Below are positions 6,559 through 7,298 of a stretch of DNA of 7,298 bases, one piece after another. The DNA is taken from assembly GCA_023300365.1 (NCBI GenBank), contig JALZWD010000343.1, positions 1-7,298 of the forward strand, read 5' to 3'. This DNA comes from Flavimaricola sp. (GTDB lineage: Bacteria > Pseudomonadota > Alphaproteobacteria > Rhodobacterales > Rhodobacteraceae). The first letter of the stretch is position 1. Each line of letters starts with the position of its first letter. The position numbers and the translations under genes were made by a program. A model generated the notes under the pieces. It was given only the letters and a program-made list of their open reading frames with translations. It was not told the origin of the DNA and made no database searches.

Positions 6559-7298
6559 ATGCGTCGCCTAACCTTCGTCGTCCTCACGCTCGCCGCACTC
6601 TATTCTGGCTATTGGCTCATCGGCGCCAACACCGTTGAATCCAGCGCCCAAAACGCCATCACCGACCTGCGCGATGACGGGTGGGATATCGCCTATTCTC
6701 GCCTCAACACCTCAGGCTTCCCCAACCGCTTCGACACAACAATCACCGACCTCGCGCTCTCCACTCCAGATGGCGCCACCACGTGGTCGGCCCCCTTCGT
6801 ACAACTCTTCGCCCTCAGCTACCGCCCCAACGAGGTCATCGCGATAGCACCGCCCACACAAACCCTCCGCATCGCGGGCCAAACCCTAACGCTCACAACC
6901 CAAGACCTCCGCGCCAGCGCCAGTGCGGCCGCCACCACATCCCTGCCCCTGCGCCACATCACCGCCACCTCCGGCCCCGCCACGCTCACCTCCGACCTCG
7001 GCTGGCAAACCACACTCACCTCCGCAATCGCTGCCCTACGCGCCGCCGGCGACGATGCCCTACGCGCCGCCGGCGACGATGCCCTGACATACGACGCCTA
7101 CCTGCGCCTCACCGATATCGCGATCCCCCTCACCTCCGGCGGGCAACCCGAAAACATCACCGACCTGCGCTTTGATGCCCGCATCACCACATCCCAACCC
7201 CTCGACAAAAACACCGCCCAAGACGCGCCGCTCTACATCACCACCGCCAATCTACGTGACATCGGCCTGACATGGGGCACCGCCAGCCTCACCCTCAC
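6559..7298 (+). CDS. DUF2125 family membrane-anchored protein (3' end missing)
   Basis: An open frame begins at ATG 6559 and is still open at the right edge (246 full codons plus two bases). The N-terminus MRRLTFVVLTLAALYSGYWLIG has two arginines and one hydrophobic helix (about residues 4-22), so the rest is probably periplasmic, held by an uncleaved anchor or a signal peptide. After it come SSAQNAITDLRDDGWDIAY and GFPNRFD (residues 53-59), which I recognise as typical of DUF2125 proteins of alphaproteobacteria; the function is unknown. The remainder is Thr/Leu/Ala-rich and looks beta-rich. AAAGGGG 5 bases upstream supports the start. The coding strand is very C-rich; one 60-base row (6961-7020) has 33 C to 10 G. 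Residues 159-174 contain an exact two-copy repeat of ALRAAGDD. The family assignment comes from motif recall, so a related AsmA-like or other periplasmic family is possible. Confidence 0.85.
   Translation, partial: MRRLTFVVLTLAALYSGYWLIGANTVESSAQNAITDLRDDGWDIAYSRLNTSGFPNRFDTTITDLALSTPDGATTWSAPFVQLFALSYRPNEVIAIAPPTQTLRIAGQTLTLTTQDLRASASAAATTSLPLRHITATSGPATLTSDLGWQTTLTSAIAALRAAGDDALRAAGDDALTYDAYLRLTDIAIPLTSGGQPENITDLRFDARITTSQPLDKNTAQDAPLYITTANLRDIGLTWGTASLTL
7033..7080 (+). repeat. Exact 24-base tandem duplication, in frame
   Basis: Bases 7033-7056 and 7057-7080 are identical and encode ALRAAGDD twice. The match extends one base to the left and five bases to the right (GCCCT at 7081-7085), about 2.25 copies in all. 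Since 24 is a multiple of three, the DUF2125 frame is kept. Identity at every synonymous position points to a recent slippage or duplication event. Confidence 0.95.

Overview
The window looks like chromosomal DNA of an alphaproteobacterium, most likely a member of the Rhodobacterales (Roseobacter group). This rests on the GC-rich coding sequence, the alphaproteobacterial style of ClpA (ClpP-binding loop IGF), and the gene set ClpA, M23 peptidase, OmpA/MotB-like plus MotA/ExbB-like pair, ChaC-type cyclotransferase and DUF2125 protein. That is a taxonomic inference from gene content, not a database match. No mobile element, CRISPR array, tRNA or rRNA is visible.

Layout. From 1 to 2344 two genes read rightwards: the C-terminal part of clpA (cut by the left edge) and, 4 bases later, a secreted M23 (LytM-type) metallopeptidase. 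A strong-looking hairpin followed by seven T residues lies inside the signal-peptide codons of the peptidase gene, about 30 bases after the clpA stop. From 2356 to 6483 three genes read leftwards, in transcription order: a ChaC-family gamma-glutamylcyclotransferase, a four-helix MotA/TolQ/ExbB-family membrane protein, and a 772-residue MotB/OmpA-like protein with one membrane helix, a very long proline-free coiled coil and a C-terminal peptidoglycan-binding domain. From 6559 a membrane-anchored DUF2125 protein reads rightwards, is divergent from the cyclotransferase and runs off the right edge.

How they may work together. ClpA is the unfoldase of the ClpAP protease in the cytosol. The M23 enzyme should cut peptidoglycan or another peptide in the periplasm. 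The central pair has the parts of a proton-driven 5:2 motor of the MotAB/ExbBD/TolQR/ZorAB superfamily: conserved helices in the pentamer-type subunit, the membrane aspartate of MotB (D21 here), and a peptidoglycan anchor. The stop of the first gene and the start of the second are three bases apart, so they are almost certainly co-expressed. What this motor does is not evident from the sequence, and it is the most interesting item in the window. Its rod, if fully extended, would be longer than the periplasm is wide.

Other points of note are an exact 24-base in-frame tandem duplication in the DUF2125 gene and a C-over-G excess on the + strand that persists whichever way genes are read.
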